This document shows positions 55,632 to 64,000 of a stretch of DNA of 64,000 bases, piece after piece. This DNA comes from Atlantibacter subterraneus. GTDB taxonomy: Bacteria > Pseudomonadota > Gammaproteobacteria > Enterobacterales > Enterobacteriaceae. Every line of letters starts with the position of its first letter. Within the stretch, counting starts at the first letter, position 1. Below the pieces are notes generated by a model, which had not been told where the DNA came from, searched no databases, and saw only the letters and a list, made by a program, of their open reading frames with translations. The position numbers were made by a program, and so were the translations under genes. Location of the stretch: positions 1 through 64,000 of the forward strand of contig NZ_VLPS01000003.1 in assembly GCF_007570865.1 (NCBI RefSeq), written 5' to 3'.

Positions 55632-57479
55632 GTGTTAAACCGTTATCCTTTGTGGAAGTACATCATGCTGGTCGTCGTCATTATCGTCGGCCTGCTTTAT
55701 GCCCTTCCCAACCTGTATGGTGAGGATCCGGCTGTTCAAATCACTGGCGCGCGCGGCGTCGCCGCCAGTGAGCAAACGCTGAATCAGGTCCAGAACACCT
55801 TAAATCAACAAAAAATTGCCGTGAAGTCTGTAGCACTGGAGCAGGGCAGTATTCTTGCGCGCTTCGATTCCACGGACACCCAGCTCCGCGCGCGTGAAGC
55901 GCTGATGGATGTGCTGGGTGATAACTATGTAGTCGCACTTAACCTCGCGCCGGCAACCCCGCGCTGGTTAACGTCTATTAATGCTGAGCCGATGAAGCTG
56001 GGTCTCGACCTGCGCGGCGGCGTTCACTTCCTGATGGAAGTGGATATGGATACTGCGCTGGGCAAGCTCCAGGAGCAGAACATGGACAGCCTGCGTAGCG
56101 ATCTGCGTGAAAAAGGCATCGCGTACACCAACGTGCGTAAAGCCGATAACTACGGTTTGAACATCGTCTTTCGCGACAGCAATGCCCGCAATGAAGCGAT
56201 TTCTTATCTCTCGCCGCGCCATCGCGATCTGGTGATCTCCAGCCAGGGCGATAACGCGCTGCGTGCGGTAATGACCGACGAACGTCTGAAAGAAGCGCGT
56301 GAATACGCGGTACAGCAGAACATCAACATCCTGCGTAACCGTGTTAACCAACTGGGCGTGGCGGAACCGCTGGTTCAACGTCAGGGCGCTGACCGTATCG
56401 TGGTCGAGCTGCCGGGTATCCAGGACACGGCGCGCGCGAAAGAGATTCTGGGCGCTACCGCGACGCTGGAATTCCGTCTGGTCAACACCAATGTCGATCC
56501 ATCCGCTGCGGCGGCTGGCCGTGTACCGGGCGATTCCGAAGTGAAGCAAACCCGTGAAGGGCAGCCGGTTGTGCTGTTCAAACGCGTGATCTTAACCGGC
56601 GACCATATCACCGACTCCACGTCCAGCACCGATGAGTACAACCAGCCGCAGGTGAATATTTCACTGGATAGCGCGGGCGGTAACATCATGTCGAATTTCA
56701 CCAAGGACAACATCGGTAAGCCGATGGCGACCCTGTTTGTGGAATATAAAGACAGCGGTAAAAAAGACGCCAACGGTCGTGCGATTCTGGCTAAGCAGGA
56801 AGAAGTGATCAACGTGGCGAATATTCAGTCGCGTCTGGGCAACAGCTTCCGCATTACCGGCATCAACAACCCGAACGAAGCGCGCCAGCTTTCCCTGCTG
56901 CTGCGTGCCGGTGCGTTGATTGCGCCGATTCAGATTGTTGAAGAGCGCACCATCGGCCCAACGCTGGGTATGCAGAACATCACCCAGGGTCTGGAAGCCT
57001 GTCTGGCGGGCCTCGCGGTCTCTATCCTGTTTATGATCGTCTTCTATAAGAAGTTTGGTCTGATTGCCACCACGGCGCTGATTGCTAACCTGGTGCTGAT
57101 TGTCGGGATTATGTCGCTGTTGCCGGGAGCAACGCTCACCATGCCGGGTATTGCGGGGATCGTGTTAACCCTTGCGGTCGCGGTGGACGCCAACGTACTG
57201 ATCAACGAACGTATCAAAGAAGAGTTGAGCAACGGGCGTTCAGTGCAGCAGGCGATCGACGAAGGCTATAAAGGCGCGTTCAGTTCCATCTTCGATGCGA
57301 ACGTGACCACGCTGATTAAAGTGCTGATCCTGTACGCAGTGGGTACCGGGGCGATTAAAGGCTTTGCAATTACCACCGGCATTGGCGTGGCGACTTCGAT
57401 GTTTACCGCAATTGTCGGTACTCGTGCCATCGTGAACCTGCTGTACGGCGGCAAACGCATCAAGAAGCTGTCTATTTGA
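55632..57479 (+). CDS. secD: Protein translocase subunit SecD
   Basis: This 615-residue inner-membrane protein has one N-terminal span, a large periplasmic domain (P1 and the head, about 30-450) and five more spans near the C-terminus. Markers are [35 protein letters not shown], and TM4 [21 protein letters not shown], with the Asp used for proton-driven pulling of exported proteins. It matches E. coli SecD in length. The start is GTG at 55632 with AGGGA upstream. secF follows after 10 bp. Confidence 0.98.
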   Translation: MLNRYPLWKYIMLVVVIIVGLLYALPNLYGEDPAVQITGARGVAASEQTLNQVQNTLNQQKIAVKSVALEQGSILARFDSTDTQLRAREALMDVLGDNYVVALNLAPATPRWLTSINAEPMKLGLDLRGGVHFLMEVDMDTALGKLQEQNMDSLRSDLREKGIAYTNVRKADNYGLNIVFRDSNARNEAISYLSPRHRDLVISSQGDNALRAVMTDERLKEAREYAVQQNINILRNRVNQLGVAEPLVQRQGADRIVVELPGIQDTARAKEILGATATLEFRLVNTNVDPSAAAAGRVPGDSEVKQTREGQPVVLFKRVILTGDHITDSTSSTDEYNQPQVNISLDSAGGNIMSNFTKDNIGKPMATLFVEYKDSGKKDANGRAILAKQEEVINVANIQSRLGNSFRITGINNPNEARQLSLLLRAGALIAPIQIVEERTIGPTLGMQNITQGLEACLAGLAVSILFMIVFYKKFGLIATTALIANLVLIVGIMSLLPGATLTMPGIAGIVLTLAVAVDANVLINERIKEELSNGRSVQQAIDEGYKGAFSSIFDANVTTLIKVLILYAVGTGAIKGFAITTGIGVATSMFTAIVGTRAIVNLLYGGKRIKKLSI

Positions 57480-57489
57480 GGAGTGCGTT

Positions 57490-58461
57490 GTGGCACAGGA
57501 TTATACTGTTGAACAATTGAACCACGGCCGTAGAGTCTATGACTTTATGCGCTGGGATTACTGGGCCTTCGGCATCTCAGGTCTGCTGCTTGTCGCCTCG
57601 ATTATTATCATTGGCGTAAAGGGCTTTAACTGGGGTCTCGATTTCACCGGCGGTACGGTCATTGAAATTTCGCTGGAAAAACCGGCGGATATGGATCTGA
57701 TGCGTGAATCGCTGGTGAAAGCGGGCTTTGAAGATCCGCTGCTGCAAAACTTCGGCAGCAGCCGCGACATCATGGTGCGTATGCCGCCTGCGGAAGGCGC
57801 AACCGGCGGCCAGGTTCTGGGTAGCAAAGTGGTGAGCGTGATTAACGACGCCACCAGCCAGAATGCCGTGGTGAAGCGTATTGAGTTCGTCGGCCCGAGC
57901 GTGGGCGCGGAACTGGCGCAAACCGGCGCAATGGCGCTGCTGGTAGCGTTGATTTCCATCCTTGTTTACGTCGGGTTCCGCTTCGAGTGGCGTCTGGCGG
58001 CGGGTGTGGTTATCGCGCTGGCGCACGACGTGGTGATCACCATGGGCGTACTGTCGCTGTTCCATATTGAAGTGGACCTGACGATTGTCGCGTCGCTGAT
58101 GTCGGTTATCGGTTACTCGCTGAACGACAGCATCGTGGTATCTGACCGTATTCGTGAAAACTTCCGCAAGATCCGCCGCGGGACGCCTTACGAAATCTTT
58201 AACGTGTCATTGACCCAGACGCTGCACCGTACCTTGATCACCTCCGGTACCACGTTAGTGGTGATCCTGATGCTGTACCTGTTTGGCGGCACCATGCTGC
58301 AGGGCTTCTCCCTGACCATGCTGATCGGTGTTTCCATCGGTACTGCGTCGTCCATCTACGTGGCGTCCGCACTAGCGTTGAAACTGGGCATGAAGCGCGA
58401 GCATCTTATCCAGCAGAAAGTGGAGAAAGAGGGCGCCGATCAGCCTTCGATTCTGCCTTGA
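57490..58461 (+). CDS. secF: Protein translocase subunit SecF
   Basis: This 323-residue inner-membrane partner of SecD has one span near residue 25, a periplasmic domain and five C-terminal spans. It carries [11 protein letters not shown] (the P1-like start), the [16 protein letters not shown] region, and [15 protein letters not shown], the SecF counterpart of the proton-relay motif in SecD. Start is GTG at 57490 with GAGG upstream. It ends with a strong terminator. In E. coli yajD lies between secF and tsx; here an M24-fold gene takes that place. Confidence 0.98.
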   Translation: MAQDYTVEQLNHGRRVYDFMRWDYWAFGISGLLLVASIIIIGVKGFNWGLDFTGGTVIEISLEKPADMDLMRESLVKAGFEDPLLQNFGSSRDIMVRMPPAEGATGGQVLGSKVVSVINDATSQNAVVKRIEFVGPSVGAELAQTGAMALLVALISILVYVGFRFEWRLAAGVVIALAHDVVITMGVLSLFHIEVDLTIVASLMSVIGYSLNDSIVVSDRIRENFRKIRRGTPYEIFNVSLTQTLHRTLITSGTTLVVILMLYLFGGTMLQGFSLTMLIGVSIGTASSIYVASALALKLGMKREHLIQQKVEKEGADQPSILP

Positions 58462-58479
58462 TGCGTATAGCGTGAATAA

Positions 58480-58509
58480 AATCCCGGCCAGCAAGCCGGG
58501 ATTTTTTTT
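58480..58509 (+). terminator. secDF terminator
   Basis: AATCCCGGC-CAGCAA-GCCGGGATT at 58480-58503, then a run of T. Confidence 0.92.
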
Positions 58510-58581
58510 GCCTGTTGGCGGCGCAATGTTTACTGTGGATTGGCCAGGATCATCAGACCCGATCACAAGGAGCGATTTGCC

Positions 58582-59979
58582 ATGACCGAACCACGCCGCA
58601 TCGTTGTCAAAAACATTCCCCAGCCGGACTGCTGGCTGGATGTGCCGTCCGTTCCCCTGACGGACGCCACGCTGAAAAAACGTAAAGCCCGGGTGCTGGC
58701 GCGCATGGCGCAGCTGTCGCTGGAGACGCTGATCGTCTATGCCGATAAAGAGCACGGGGCCAACTTCGAATACCTCACCGGGTTTATCCCGCGCTTTGAG
58801 GAGGCGCTGCTGGTGCTCCATCAGAATGGCGAAGCGGTGCTGGTGCTGGGTAATGAAAACCTCAAGCTGGCGGCCCACGCCCGGCTGGAAAACCGCGTGG
58901 TGCACGCGCCATGGTTCTCGTTGCCCAACCAGCCGATGACCAATGCCGCCTCGCTGCCGGATACGCTGCGTTTAGCAGGCCTGGCGGATAAAAAACGCAT
59001 CGGCGTGGCGGGCTGGAAGCTGTTTACCAGCGAGTACGATGACAATACTCAGCTATTCGATTTGCCGTCATTTATTGTTGATTCGCTGCGTGCAGCGGTG
59101 ACGCCCGATTGCGTGCTGACCAACGCCACCGGCGTGTTTATCTCCCCGGCCAACGGGGCGCGCGTCATTAACACCGCCAATGAGCTGGCGCACTACGAGT
59201 ACGGCGCAAACCTCGCCTCAACGGCCATCCTTCAGGCGCTCAACGCCATCGAACCGGGTAAAACCGAAAAGCAGATCGGCGCGCTGCTGGCGGCGGAAGG
59301 GCAGGCCAATAACGTGATTATGATTGCCGCTACCGGCGAGCGCTTCGCCAGCGCCAACCTGTATCCGAGCGATAAAGTGATCCAGCGCGGGGATAAATTC
59401 TCCTTAACCACCAGCTACAAAGGCGGGTTAAGCAGCCGCGCCGCGTACGTGGTCGCGAATGAAACCGAGCTCAATCCGGCAGTGGCGGATTATCTCGATG
59501 TGGTGGCGATCCCTTATTACCGCGCCGTGGTGGGCTGGCTTGAGCGGATGCGCGTCGGGGTTACCGGCGGGGAAATATACCAGCTAATCGAAACTCTGCT
59601 GCCGAAAAGCGAGTATCACTGGCACCTCAATCCCGGTCATTTAGTGGCGGATGAAGAGTGGATGTGTTCGCCGATCGTGCCTGATTCAGCGATTCCCTTA
59701 GCCAGCGGTATGCTGCTGCAAATCGACATTATCCCGTCGCGGGCAGGGTACGCCGGAGCCAGCATTGAAGATACCGTGGCGCTTGCCGATGCGGCGCTGC
59801 GCGCGGAGCTGGCAAGGGATTACCCGGCGATGTGGACGCGCATTATCGCAAGGCGCGATTACATACAGCGCTATCTGGGGATTCGGCTTTCTGAGGACGT
59901 TTTACCGTTATCCAACACCGTGGGGTATTTGCGCCCGTGGCTGCTGGATCAAACGCTGGCGCTAGGCTGCGCCGAGTGA
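58582..59979 (+). CDS. M24 (creatinase/aminopeptidase P) fold protein with incomplete metal site
   Basis: This 465-residue protein has a creatinase N-terminal domain (about 20-190) and a pita-bread C-terminal domain (about 200-420). Active M24 peptidases need Asp, Asp, His, Glu, Glu. Here the first block reads GDKFSLTTSYKGGLSSRAAYV, with Ser/Thr where the two Asp should be. HLNPGHLVADEEW keeps the His, LLQIDIIPS has Asp in place of the first Glu, and ASIEDTVALAD keeps the last Glu. Creatinase itself is metal-free, so a hydrolase without metal, or a binding protein, is possible. ATG at 58582 has AAGGAG 9 nt upstream. It replaces E. coli yajD. Confidence 0.85.
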   Translation: MTEPRRIVVKNIPQPDCWLDVPSVPLTDATLKKRKARVLARMAQLSLETLIVYADKEHGANFEYLTGFIPRFEEALLVLHQNGEAVLVLGNENLKLAAHARLENRVVHAPWFSLPNQPMTNAASLPDTLRLAGLADKKRIGVAGWKLFTSEYDDNTQLFDLPSFIVDSLRAAVTPDCVLTNATGVFISPANGARVINTANELAHYEYGANLASTAILQALNAIEPGKTEKQIGALLAAEGQANNVIMIAATGERFASANLYPSDKVIQRGDKFSLTTSYKGGLSSRAAYVVANETELNPAVADYLDVVAIPYYRAVVGWLERMRVGVTGGEIYQLIETLLPKSEYHWHLNPGHLVADEEWMCSPIVPDSAIPLASGMLLQIDIIPSRAGYAGASIEDTVALADAALRAELARDYPAMWTRIIARRDYIQRYLGIRLSEDVLPLSNTVGYLRPWLLDQTLALGCAE

Positions 59980-60008
59980 AAAAACGCCGGTCATGGTATG
60001 ACCGGCGT
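59979..60008 (-). terminator. tsx terminator
   Basis: On the minus strand, ACGCCGGTCAT-ACC-ATGACCGGCGT is followed by TTTTTT. It lies seven bases past the tsx stop and just after the M24 gene, so the latter may use it too. Confidence 0.9.
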
Positions 60009-60014
60009 AACAAC

Positions 60015-60899
60015 TTAGAAGTTATAACCTACTACCAGGTAGCCACCCCAACCGGTGGATTTCACGTTGAATGGACCGTTGCCGAAGTTCAGCTCCGCGT
60101 CATCCGCCCACTGGCCGCCGTTGTGCCAGTAACGCGCTACGACCGCATAGTGGAAGTGATCGTAGTTCAGCGACAGGATATGGCTGGAAGCGATGGAATT
60201 ACCGGTACGGGCTTTGTTGCCGTTCAGATCGCGGAAATCTTTGTCGCCCAGATCGGAACCCCAGTCAAAGTTGGTGAAGCCGATATAGTTCAGGTTGCCG
60301 CCCCACAGCGGGGTGATTGGCACGAAGTATTTCACTTTGAAACGGTAGCCGTCCCACTCGTTTTCGTTCGCCGCGCCGTAGTTCTGCCACTGGTATTTGG
60401 CATACACGTTCATGGACAGGCTCATCGGCAGGCCGGTATCGATATCGGTGCCTAAACCCATGTACCAGGTACTCTGGCGGCCAGAAGCGTTGCGGCCCAT
60501 GTCGTAGATATAGTTGTTAGCGAAATACCACTCTTTAAACGGACCAAATGCCAGGCTGGTGTCGGTCAGTTTGTCGATAGAGAAGCGCGGCTCGATTTCC
60601 ATAAACAATGGAGAGCCGTGGTTCCAGATACCACGCGCATTGCTGTCGCCGCCGAAGAAGCGCGGCGCATCCACGTAGCCGTAGAAATCAAACCAGTCTT
60701 TCTTTGCGAAAGCTTCGTATTCCAGATAGGTGTCGTTACGCAGCTGCGGTCCGAAACGGGTGTGGTAACTGCCCACCACGTTGACGCTCTGGTGCCACCA
60801 GTCAGACAGATATTCAGGTTTATTGGTTTCTTCCGCGCTGGAAGAGAAAGAAGCGGAAAGCGCCAGTGCCGCACCGGCAGCTAATACAATTTTTTTCAT
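60015..60899 (-). CDS. tsx: Nucleoside-specific channel Tsx
   Basis: This 294-residue outer-membrane porin has a signal peptide [22 protein letters not shown] and a 12-strand barrel ending [12 protein letters not shown] with the C-terminal Phe of outer-membrane proteins. It is nearly the same as E. coli Tsx ([46 protein letters not shown]). It admits nucleosides and deoxynucleosides and is a receptor for phage T6 and colicin K. ATG at 60899 is the family start; the open frame further upstream is not Tsx. A -10 is seen upstream; E. coli tsx is controlled by CytR/CRP and DeoR. Confidence 0.98.
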   Translation of the reverse strand: MKKIVLAAGAALALSASFSSSAEETNKPEYLSDWWHQSVNVVGSYHTRFGPQLRNDTYLEYEAFAKKDWFDFYGYVDAPRFFGGDSNARGIWNHGSPLFMEIEPRFSIDKLTDTSLAFGPFKEWYFANNYIYDMGRNASGRQSTWYMGLGTDIDTGLPMSLSMNVYAKYQWQNYGAANENEWDGYRFKVKYFVPITPLWGGNLNYIGFTNFDWGSDLGDKDFRDLNGNKARTGNSIASSHILSLNYDHFHYAVVARYWHNGGQWADDAELNFGNGPFNVKSTGWGGYLVVGYNF

Positions 60900-60992
60900 G
60901 GTTATTGCCACTTTTAGATGAAATCCCCTGCGGGAGATAAGGTATGTCGTGCTCTCCCAACGGCCTGAAGGGGAGATGTTATTCTGGTCACT

Positions 60993-60998
60993 ATTATA
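60993..60998 (-). promoter_or_regulatory. -10 element of tsx
   Basis: On the minus strand TATAAT, a perfect -10, lies 94 bp before tsx. The -35 (ATATTT) is poor. A half CRP site TGTGA lies upstream (61008-61012 complement), in line with CRP-dependent control known for tsx. Confidence 0.55.
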
Positions 60999-61152
60999 GA
61001 AATCATTGCTCACAAAAATATGTGTTGTTTCACATTCCTGTCTTATGCGTAAACGATTGCGTTCACGTTTATACACATTCGGCAATAGGATTCTATCCGA
61101 ACATCGGCGTGATGAATAATAAAAAGCGGTTTTAAATGTGAAAAAAGTAACA

Positions 61153-61172
61153 AGGCCGGCGTGATCCGGCCT
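61153..61172 (-). terminator. yajI terminator
   Basis: On the minus strand AGGCCGG-ATCACG-CCGGCCT, then TGTTACTTTTTT. It lies just after the yajI stop. Confidence 0.75.
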
Positions 61173-61177
61173 GAGGG

Positions 61178-61726
61178 TTATTGCATGGTGGGAGCTTGCA
61201 ATGGCTGGATGTCGTGAATACGAACAAAGCCCAGTTGGTCAGGCGTAATGCCGTTTAGCTTAATGGGAATAGAGACATCGCTCGGTGCCAGGATGCTGGC
61301 GGGCGCACTGAACTGCTGATTCTGGACGTTCACTTCCTGATAGTTTTCCGTGGTGCCCTGTAACTGGCCCCACTCGATGGTGCCGGTAAACGCCGGGAAC
61401 GGGGTGGTGGATTCACCCTGAATACGCAGCGTGGCGAGGGTTCCGCTGGCATCCGCCGCCACATTAGCCAGCGACATTTTCATCATCCCCAACTGGCTGT
61501 TTAGCCGCGCCGGGGTATTGGCACCGGGTAATAAATAAACGCCGCTTTGCGAGCGGGCATTGAGCGCGTTTTGCTGGGTGATCTTAATGGTCTCTTGTTG
61601 CAGCTTGCCCATCTCTTTATTGAGCGTGCTGACGCTATTGTGCATCTGGCGGACTTCACTTTGCGGTGCGCAGGCGGCGAGTAATAACGGCGTAACGAGG
61701 AACAAAGATTTGTAAGCGGTTCTCAT
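61178..61726 (-). CDS. yajI: Lipoprotein YajI (DUF3251)
   Basis: This 182-residue lipoprotein begins [19 protein letters not shown], with lipobox L-A-A-C and Cys19 lipidated. A short coiled coil ([22 protein letters not shown]) follows, then a globular domain with [18 protein letters not shown] and [19 protein letters not shown]. It matches E. coli YajI; function unknown. ATG at 61726 has AGGAT 8-9 nt upstream; the open frame extends 25 codons further without similarity. It is transcribed away from nrdR. Confidence 0.92.
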   Translation of the reverse strand: MRTAYKSLFLVTPLLLAACAPQSEVRQMHNSVSTLNKEMGKLQQETIKITQQNALNARSQSGVYLLPGANTPARLNSQLGMMKMSLANVAADASGTLATLRIQGESTTPFPAFTGTIEWGQLQGTTENYQEVNVQNQQFSAPASILAPSDVSIPIKLNGITPDQLGFVRIHDIQPLQAPTMQ

Positions 61727-61764
61727 AGTGACGATCCTGTGTGTTTTTAATGCATTAATGCTAG

Positions 61765-62325
<561 letters not shown>

Positions 62326-62330
62326 GCCCA

Positions 62331-63434
62331 ATGCAGGATGAGATTTTCATGGCGCGAGCGCTGAAACTGGCGCAGCGCGGTCGTTTTACCACATCCCCTA
62401 ATCCCAAAGTCGGCTGCGTGATTGTGCGCGACGGCGAAATCGTGGGCGAAGGCTTTCACTATCGCGCCGGGGAACCCCACGCCGAAGTGCATGCGCTGCG
62501 CATGGCGGGCGAAAAAGCCCGTGGCGCGACTGCCTATGTAACGCTTGAGCCGTGCAGCCATCATGGGCGCACGCCGCCGTGCTGCGAGGCGTTAATCGCC
62601 GCGGGCGTGAGCCGCGTGGTCGCCGCAATGCAGGATCCGAATCCGCAGGTTGCCGGGCGCGGGCTGTATCGCCTGAAGCAGGAAGGTATCGAAGTCAGCC
62701 ACGGCCTGATGATGAATGAAGCCGAAGCCCTGAATAAAGGCTTCCTGAAGCGGATGCGCACCGGCTTCCCGTTTGTGCAGCTTAAGCTCGGCGCGTCGTT
62801 GGACGGTCGTACCGCCATGGCGAGCGGCGAAAGCCAGTGGATCACCTCTGCCGAATCACGTCACGACGTGCAGCGCTTCCGGGCGCAAAGTAGCGCTATC
62901 CTGACCAGTAGCGCCACGGTGCTGGCGGATAATCCGTCGCTGACCGTGCGCTGGAATGAATTAGACGCCGACACCCAGGCGCGGTATCCCGAAGACCAGC
63001 TGCGGATGCCGACCCGCATCGTAATCGACTCGCAGAACCGGGTAACGCCTGAGCATAAAATTATCCACCAGCCGGGAGAGACCTGGCTGGCGCGCACCCG
63101 TCCTGACGAGGCGCAATGGCCGGAAGGCGTGACCCAACTGCCGGTGCCGGAGCACAACGGGCATCTCGATCTGGTGGTGCTGATGATGCAGTTAGGCAAA
63201 CGTCAGGTGAATTCCATTTGGGTGGAAGCGGGGGCCGAACTCTCCGGCGCGCTGTTACAGGCGGGCGTGGTGGATGAAATTGTGCTGTATATCGCGCCGA
63301 AGCTGTTGGGCAGCGACGCGCGCGGTTTATTTGCCCTGCCTGGCCTTGAAAAGCTGGCGGATGCGCCCGCATTAACCTTTAGCGAGATACGTCCGGTTGG
63401 CCCGGATTTGTGTCTCCGGCTTACGCTGCAATAA
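62331..63434 (+). CDS. ribD: Bifunctional riboflavin deaminase/reductase
   Basis: This 367-residue cytosolic enzyme carries out two steps of riboflavin synthesis. The N-terminal deaminase (about 1-145) has the zinc motif GEPHAEVHAL and EPCSHHGRTPPCCEALI (PCxxxxxxPPC pattern). The C-terminal reductase (about 147-367) has LKLGASLDGRTAMASGESQWIT and the NADPH-binding part QINSIWVEAGAELSGALL-like. It aligns with E. coli RibD in full. ribE follows after a short gap with its own promoter. Confidence 0.98.
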   Translation: MQDEIFMARALKLAQRGRFTTSPNPKVGCVIVRDGEIVGEGFHYRAGEPHAEVHALRMAGEKARGATAYVTLEPCSHHGRTPPCCEALIAAGVSRVVAAMQDPNPQVAGRGLYRLKQEGIEVSHGLMMNEAEALNKGFLKRMRTGFPFVQLKLGASLDGRTAMASGESQWITSAESRHDVQRFRAQSSAILTSSATVLADNPSLTVRWNELDADTQARYPEDQLRMPTRIVIDSQNRVTPEHKIIHQPGETWLARTRPDEAQWPEGVTQLPVPEHNGHLDLVVLMMQLGKRQVNSIWVEAGAELSGALLQAGVVDEIVLYIAPKLLGSDARGLFALPGLEKLADAPALTFSEIRPVGPDLCLRLTLQ

Positions 63435-63472
63435 CGCCGAGTTTTAAAACGTAAGCAGCCCATAAAAAAACA

Positions 63473-63481
63473 TGATAGAAT
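63473..63481 (+). promoter_or_regulatory. Extended -10 promoter of ribE
   Basis: TGA-TAGAAT, with TG one base before a good -10, at 63473-63481. Such promoters need no -35. It would let ribE (and nusB, normally next) be expressed apart from nrdR-ribD. Confidence 0.55.
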
Positions 63482-63525
63482 CCGCCCCCCTGCGGGGCCA
63501 CATAATGAACCCGTTAAGGAAGAGT

Positions 63526-63996
63526 ATGAACGTTATCGAAGCTACTGTTGCTACCCCGGACGCTCGCGTCGCCATCACCATCGCGCGTTTTAACAACTTT
63601 ATCAACGACAGCCTGCTGGACGGCGCAATCGACGCGCTGAAGCGTATCGGCCAGGTTAAAGATGAAAACATCACCGTGGTTTGGGTTCCTGGCGCTTATG
63701 AACTGCCGCTGGCGGCGGGCGCACTGGCGAAAACCGGCAAATATGATGCGGTGATCGCGCTGGGTACGGTGATCCGTGGCGGTACTGCGCACTTCGAATA
63801 CGTTGCTGGCGGTGCCAGCAACGGCCTGGCGCACGTTGCCCAGGAGAGCGAAATCCCGGTAGCATTCGGCGTACTCACCACTGAAAGTATTGAACAAGCC
63901 ATCGAACGCGCTGGCACAAAAGCCGGTAACAAAGGCGCTGAAGCAGCCCTTACCGCGCTTGAAATGATTAATGTATTGAAAGCCATCAAGGCCTGA
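63526..63996 (+). CDS. ribE: 6,7-dimethyl-8-ribityllumazine synthase
   Basis: This 156-residue enzyme (also called ribH) condenses the ribityl-pyrimidine with dihydroxybutanone phosphate, the step before riboflavin. It assembles as a 60-subunit capsid in many bacteria. Blocks are [56 protein letters not shown] and [22 protein letters not shown]. It is nearly identical to E. coli RibE. ATG at 63526 has AAGGAAG upstream; the earlier in-frame start is not used. The stop is at 63994-63996, four bases from the window end; nusB would be next. Confidence 0.98.
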   Translation: MNVIEATVATPDARVAITIARFNNFINDSLLDGAIDALKRIGQVKDENITVVWVPGAYELPLAAGALAKTGKYDAVIALGTVIRGGTAHFEYVAGGASNGLAHVAQESEIPVAFGVLTTESIEQAIERAGTKAGNKGAEAALTALEMINVLKAIKA

Positions 63997-64000
63997 TTTT

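Noticed and set aside
61020-61036. Full CRP site before tsx (TGTGT ... TCACA)
   Set aside because: Only four bases separate the halves instead of six; only a TGTGA half site closer to the -10 was kept as weak support.

Overview
The window is chromosomal DNA from a gamma-proteobacterium of the family Enterobacteriaceae. From about 15.6 kb to the right edge, gene order and protein sequence follow the Escherichia coli hemB-to-ribE segment (hemB, ampH, sbmA, ddlA, iraP, psiF, dgcC, proC, aroL, rdgC, sbcCD, phoBR, brnQ, proY, malZ, queA-tgt-yajC-secDF, tsx, nrdR, ribDE). GC is high and codons end mostly in G or C. A tsaA-type peroxiredoxin lies between malZ and acpH, and no phoA, araJ, yajD or iprA/yaiV is found at the usual places. 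This suggests a relative of Enterobacter, Kosakonia, Klebsiella or Salmonella rather than E. coli; the genus cannot be fixed from sequence reading alone.

Layout. 1-8.4 kb is accessory: the end of a repeat-tailed gene, a HAD phosphatase, a possible 24-residue membrane peptide, a chemoreceptor with a FliA-type promoter, a DJ-1/Hsp31-like protein, a GST, an exported protein of the so-called purine nucleoside permease family, and a MetNIQ-type ABC importer whose binding protein has no lipobox. 8.4-15.4 kb holds a membrane GGDEF-EAL protein, an acetyltransferase, and the L-tartrate module ttdR / ttdA-ttdB-ttdT. 15.6-24.7 kb has asr (RstA box), hemB, a PrlF-YhaV toxin-antitoxin pair, ampH, sbmA-yaiW (sigma-E-type promoter), yaiY, yaiZ, ddlA and a putative D,D-peptidase-like protein. 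24.8-35.1 kb has an MdtG-like exporter, iraP, psiF, dgcC, proC, yaiI, a DUF2076 protein, aroL-yaiA-aroM (TyrR and TrpR sites), ppnP, rdgC and mak. 35.1-47.2 kb has a 331-bp structured non-coding stretch, sbcCD, phoBR (Pho box), brnQ, proY and malZ. 47.2-52 kb carries a DUF2339-DUF3999 pair and the peroxiredoxin. 52-64 kb has acpH, queA-tgt-yajC-secD-secF, an M24-fold protein with a damaged metal site, tsx, yajI, nrdR, ribD and ribE.

How the genes fit together. Several neighbours share a theme: cell-wall D-Ala-D-Ala metabolism (ddlA, ampH, the peptidase-like gene), envelope uptake (sbmA-yaiW, tsx), stationary-phase and stress control (iraP, dgcC, asr, and CTATACT -10 elements before five genes), phosphate sensing (phoBR, psiF), aromatic amino-acid synthesis (aroL operon), queuosine synthesis coupled to protein export (queA-tgt-yajC-secDF), and riboflavin plus ribonucleotide-reductase control (nrdR-ribD-ribE). 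No rRNA, tRNA, CRISPR array, prophage or intact insertion sequence was found. The least ordinary parts are the toxin-antitoxin insertion with its tandem operator, the peptidase-like gene beside ddlA, the DUF2339-DUF3999 pair, the M24 protein, the structured DNA where phoA and araJ would be expected, and the exported nucleoside-phosphorylase-like protein. All regulatory calls are sequence matches only.
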